In this document: positions 5,362 to 6,224 of the stretch, piece after piece
How positions within the stretch are numbered: position 1 is the first letter of the stretch
Layout of the letters: every line of letters begins with the position of its first letter
Source: Micrococcales bacterium
Lineage (GTDB): Bacteria; Actinomycetota; Actinomycetes; Actinomycetales; Cellulomonadaceae
Direction of reading: 5' to 3'
Length of the DNA stretch: 6,224 nucleotides
Assembly: GCA_009783975.1 (NCBI GenBank)
Contig: WRCL01000122.1
Span: 1-6,224, forward strand
Notes under the pieces: generated by a model
What the model was told of the DNA's origin: nothing
Databases searched by the model: none
The model's input: only the letters and a program-made list of their open reading frames with translations
Translations under genes and position numbers: made by a program

Positions 5362-6224
5362 GTGTCCGAGAAGTTATCGCCGTGGTCGCCTACCGATCCC
5401 GGGCAGAGCGACGCGTTCGTCGCGGCGACGCGCACCGAACCCGAGAACGGCGCAGGTCAGGGGGCCCCGGCAGATTCCGACCGCCTATCTCGCGCGCGGA
5501 GGCTGCGGTGGCGCCTTCGCCGGCTTCGGCGGACGCCGCTGGAAAAACTTTGGCCGACTCTGCCTGAGGTGTTCGCGGCCAAGGTCGTCGCTGTGGCGTC
5601 CGCGACCGAGGACGACGACGACATCGAAGACGACGAGCAGGGCCCGCGCTGGGCAGGCCCGGCGACCAACATGGTGGTCGAGCGGTTCGGGAAAAAGGTC
5701 CGGGTGTTCACTGGTGACCTGGACCTCACTGCCAGCCAGTGGGCTGCGCTGGGCAGCTCGGACACCACTGTCGTCGTCCTGGGGAACCTCAGCGTCACGG
5801 GCGAGCTTGTCGACTACTGCCCGCTGCTCGTCGTCGGCGACATCGCCTGCGACCGCCTGCGGTGGACCTCCGAAGAGCCGCACGGCGGCAAGGTCGTCGT
5901 CGGGGGCCAGACGGTCGCCCGGCAGTACGCCTACCTGCAGCGCCAGCCGTGGGGGTGCGGGTGCGGCTGCATGGACCGTGACTTCATCGGTTTCCCAGGC
6001 AAGCTCACCACACCCCGGCTGTTCTGCTACTGGGTGCGTTGGCGAGACAGCGAGCTCGACCCGAGCACGGCGCTGCACCTGATCACCGACCCTGACACGT
6101 TCGTCACCCCAGAGCTCGCTGAGTGGTACGACAGGTGCAACGATTACAACGTGCTGCGCCCTGAGTGCGTCATCCGCAAGAAAGGTGACCACGGCGAAGA
6201 CGGCCGGACCGACGGCCTTGGGCG
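5362..6224 (+). CDS. Unassigned protein with beta-strand repeats and a Cys-Gly cluster, 3' partial
   Basis: The frame runs from GTG 5362 through the window end without a stop: 287 whole codons plus two bases. I do not recognise a named gene. Residues 1-40 look disordered. Residues 41-57 are very Arg-rich (RLSRARRLRW then RLRRLRR) and 83-92 very acidic (EDDDDIEDDE), suggesting an N-terminal tail able to bind nucleic acid, membrane lipid or itself. Residues about 104-190 hold short strand repeats (VVVLGNLSVTGEL, LLVVGDIACDRL, KVVVGGQTVARQ). These recall the VVxGDLxVxG rungs of beta-helix or polymer-forming proteins. A WGCGCGCMDRDF motif follows (197-208), with C199, C201 and C203, plus later cysteines at 222, 259 and 269; a metal site is possible but unproven. 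There is no signal peptide or membrane segment. Codon 5 is TTA (5374-5376), rare in high-GC actinobacteria. GTG 5569 is an alternative start that would drop the Arg-rich tail. Confidence 0.75.
   Translation, partial: MSEKLSPWSPTDPGQSDAFVAATRTEPENGAGQGAPADSDRLSRARRLRWRLRRLRRTPLEKLWPTLPEVFAAKVVAVASATEDDDDIEDDEQGPRWAGPATNMVVERFGKKVRVFTGDLDLTASQWAALGSSDTTVVVLGNLSVTGELVDYCPLLVVGDIACDRLRWTSEEPHGGKVVVGGQTVARQYAYLQRQPWGCGCGCMDRDFIGFPGKLTTPRLFCYWVRWRDSELDPSTALHLITDPDTFVTPELAEWYDRCNDYNVLRPECVIRKKGDHGEDGRTDGLG

Noticed and set aside
5282..6082. A 266-codon + strand open frame overlapping the last gene.
   Set aside because: The product is mostly Arg, Ser, Pro and Ala with no motifs. The frame starting at GTG 5362 has a ribosome binding site and organised strand repeats, so this one is a shadow.
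5485..6192. A 235-codon - strand open frame opposite the last gene.
   Set aside because: It is the complement of the coding frame starting at 5362 and has biased composition and no supporting start signals.

Overview
The window is high-GC DNA with a strong preference for G or C at third codon positions. The dnaE gene is of the actinobacterial DnaE1 type, so the source is most likely an actinobacterium. A Micrococcales or Cellulomonadaceae-like host is a guess from general character, not a demonstrated placement. All three genes that I can support lie on the + strand. The long open frames on the - strand are antisense shadows.

Layout: (1) 1-3216 is the 3' nine-tenths of dnaE, the replicative DNA polymerase III alpha subunit, cut at its 5' end by the window edge. 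(2) 3212-3380 is a long imperfect palindrome that begins on the dnaE stop codon. It is followed by a G-rich motif (3386-3396) reminiscent of repeats associated with REP/RAYT transposases. The rest of the gap to 3649 holds two small hairpins and a promoter-like -10 box set so that the next gene would be transcribed leaderless. (3) 3650-5215 encodes an exported glycosidase of clan GH-A, resembling the PslG/GH39 group. It has a signal peptide, two recognisable catalytic glutamates and a C-terminal membrane anchor. (4) 5216-5361 is a short regulatory-looking gap with a 7-bp tandem duplication, a 17-bp palindrome, a pair of imperfect direct repeats, a weak -10 box and a clear ribosome binding site. 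(5) 5362 to the window end is the start of a GTG-initiated gene with no stop inside the window. It encodes a protein with an Arg-rich segment, an acidic segment, short beta-strand repeats and a Cys-Gly cluster. I cannot assign it a function.

The three genes do not form an obvious operon or shared pathway. dnaE is a housekeeping replication gene. The glycosidase is separated from it by more than 430 bp and a repeat element, and appears to have its own promoter. The last gene also has its own leader. No polysaccharide biosynthesis genes, transposase, tRNA, CRISPR array or defence genes are visible. The most unusual items are the palindromic element fused to the dnaE terminus, the membrane-anchored and probably leaderless PslG-like glycosidase, and the unassigned repeat protein.
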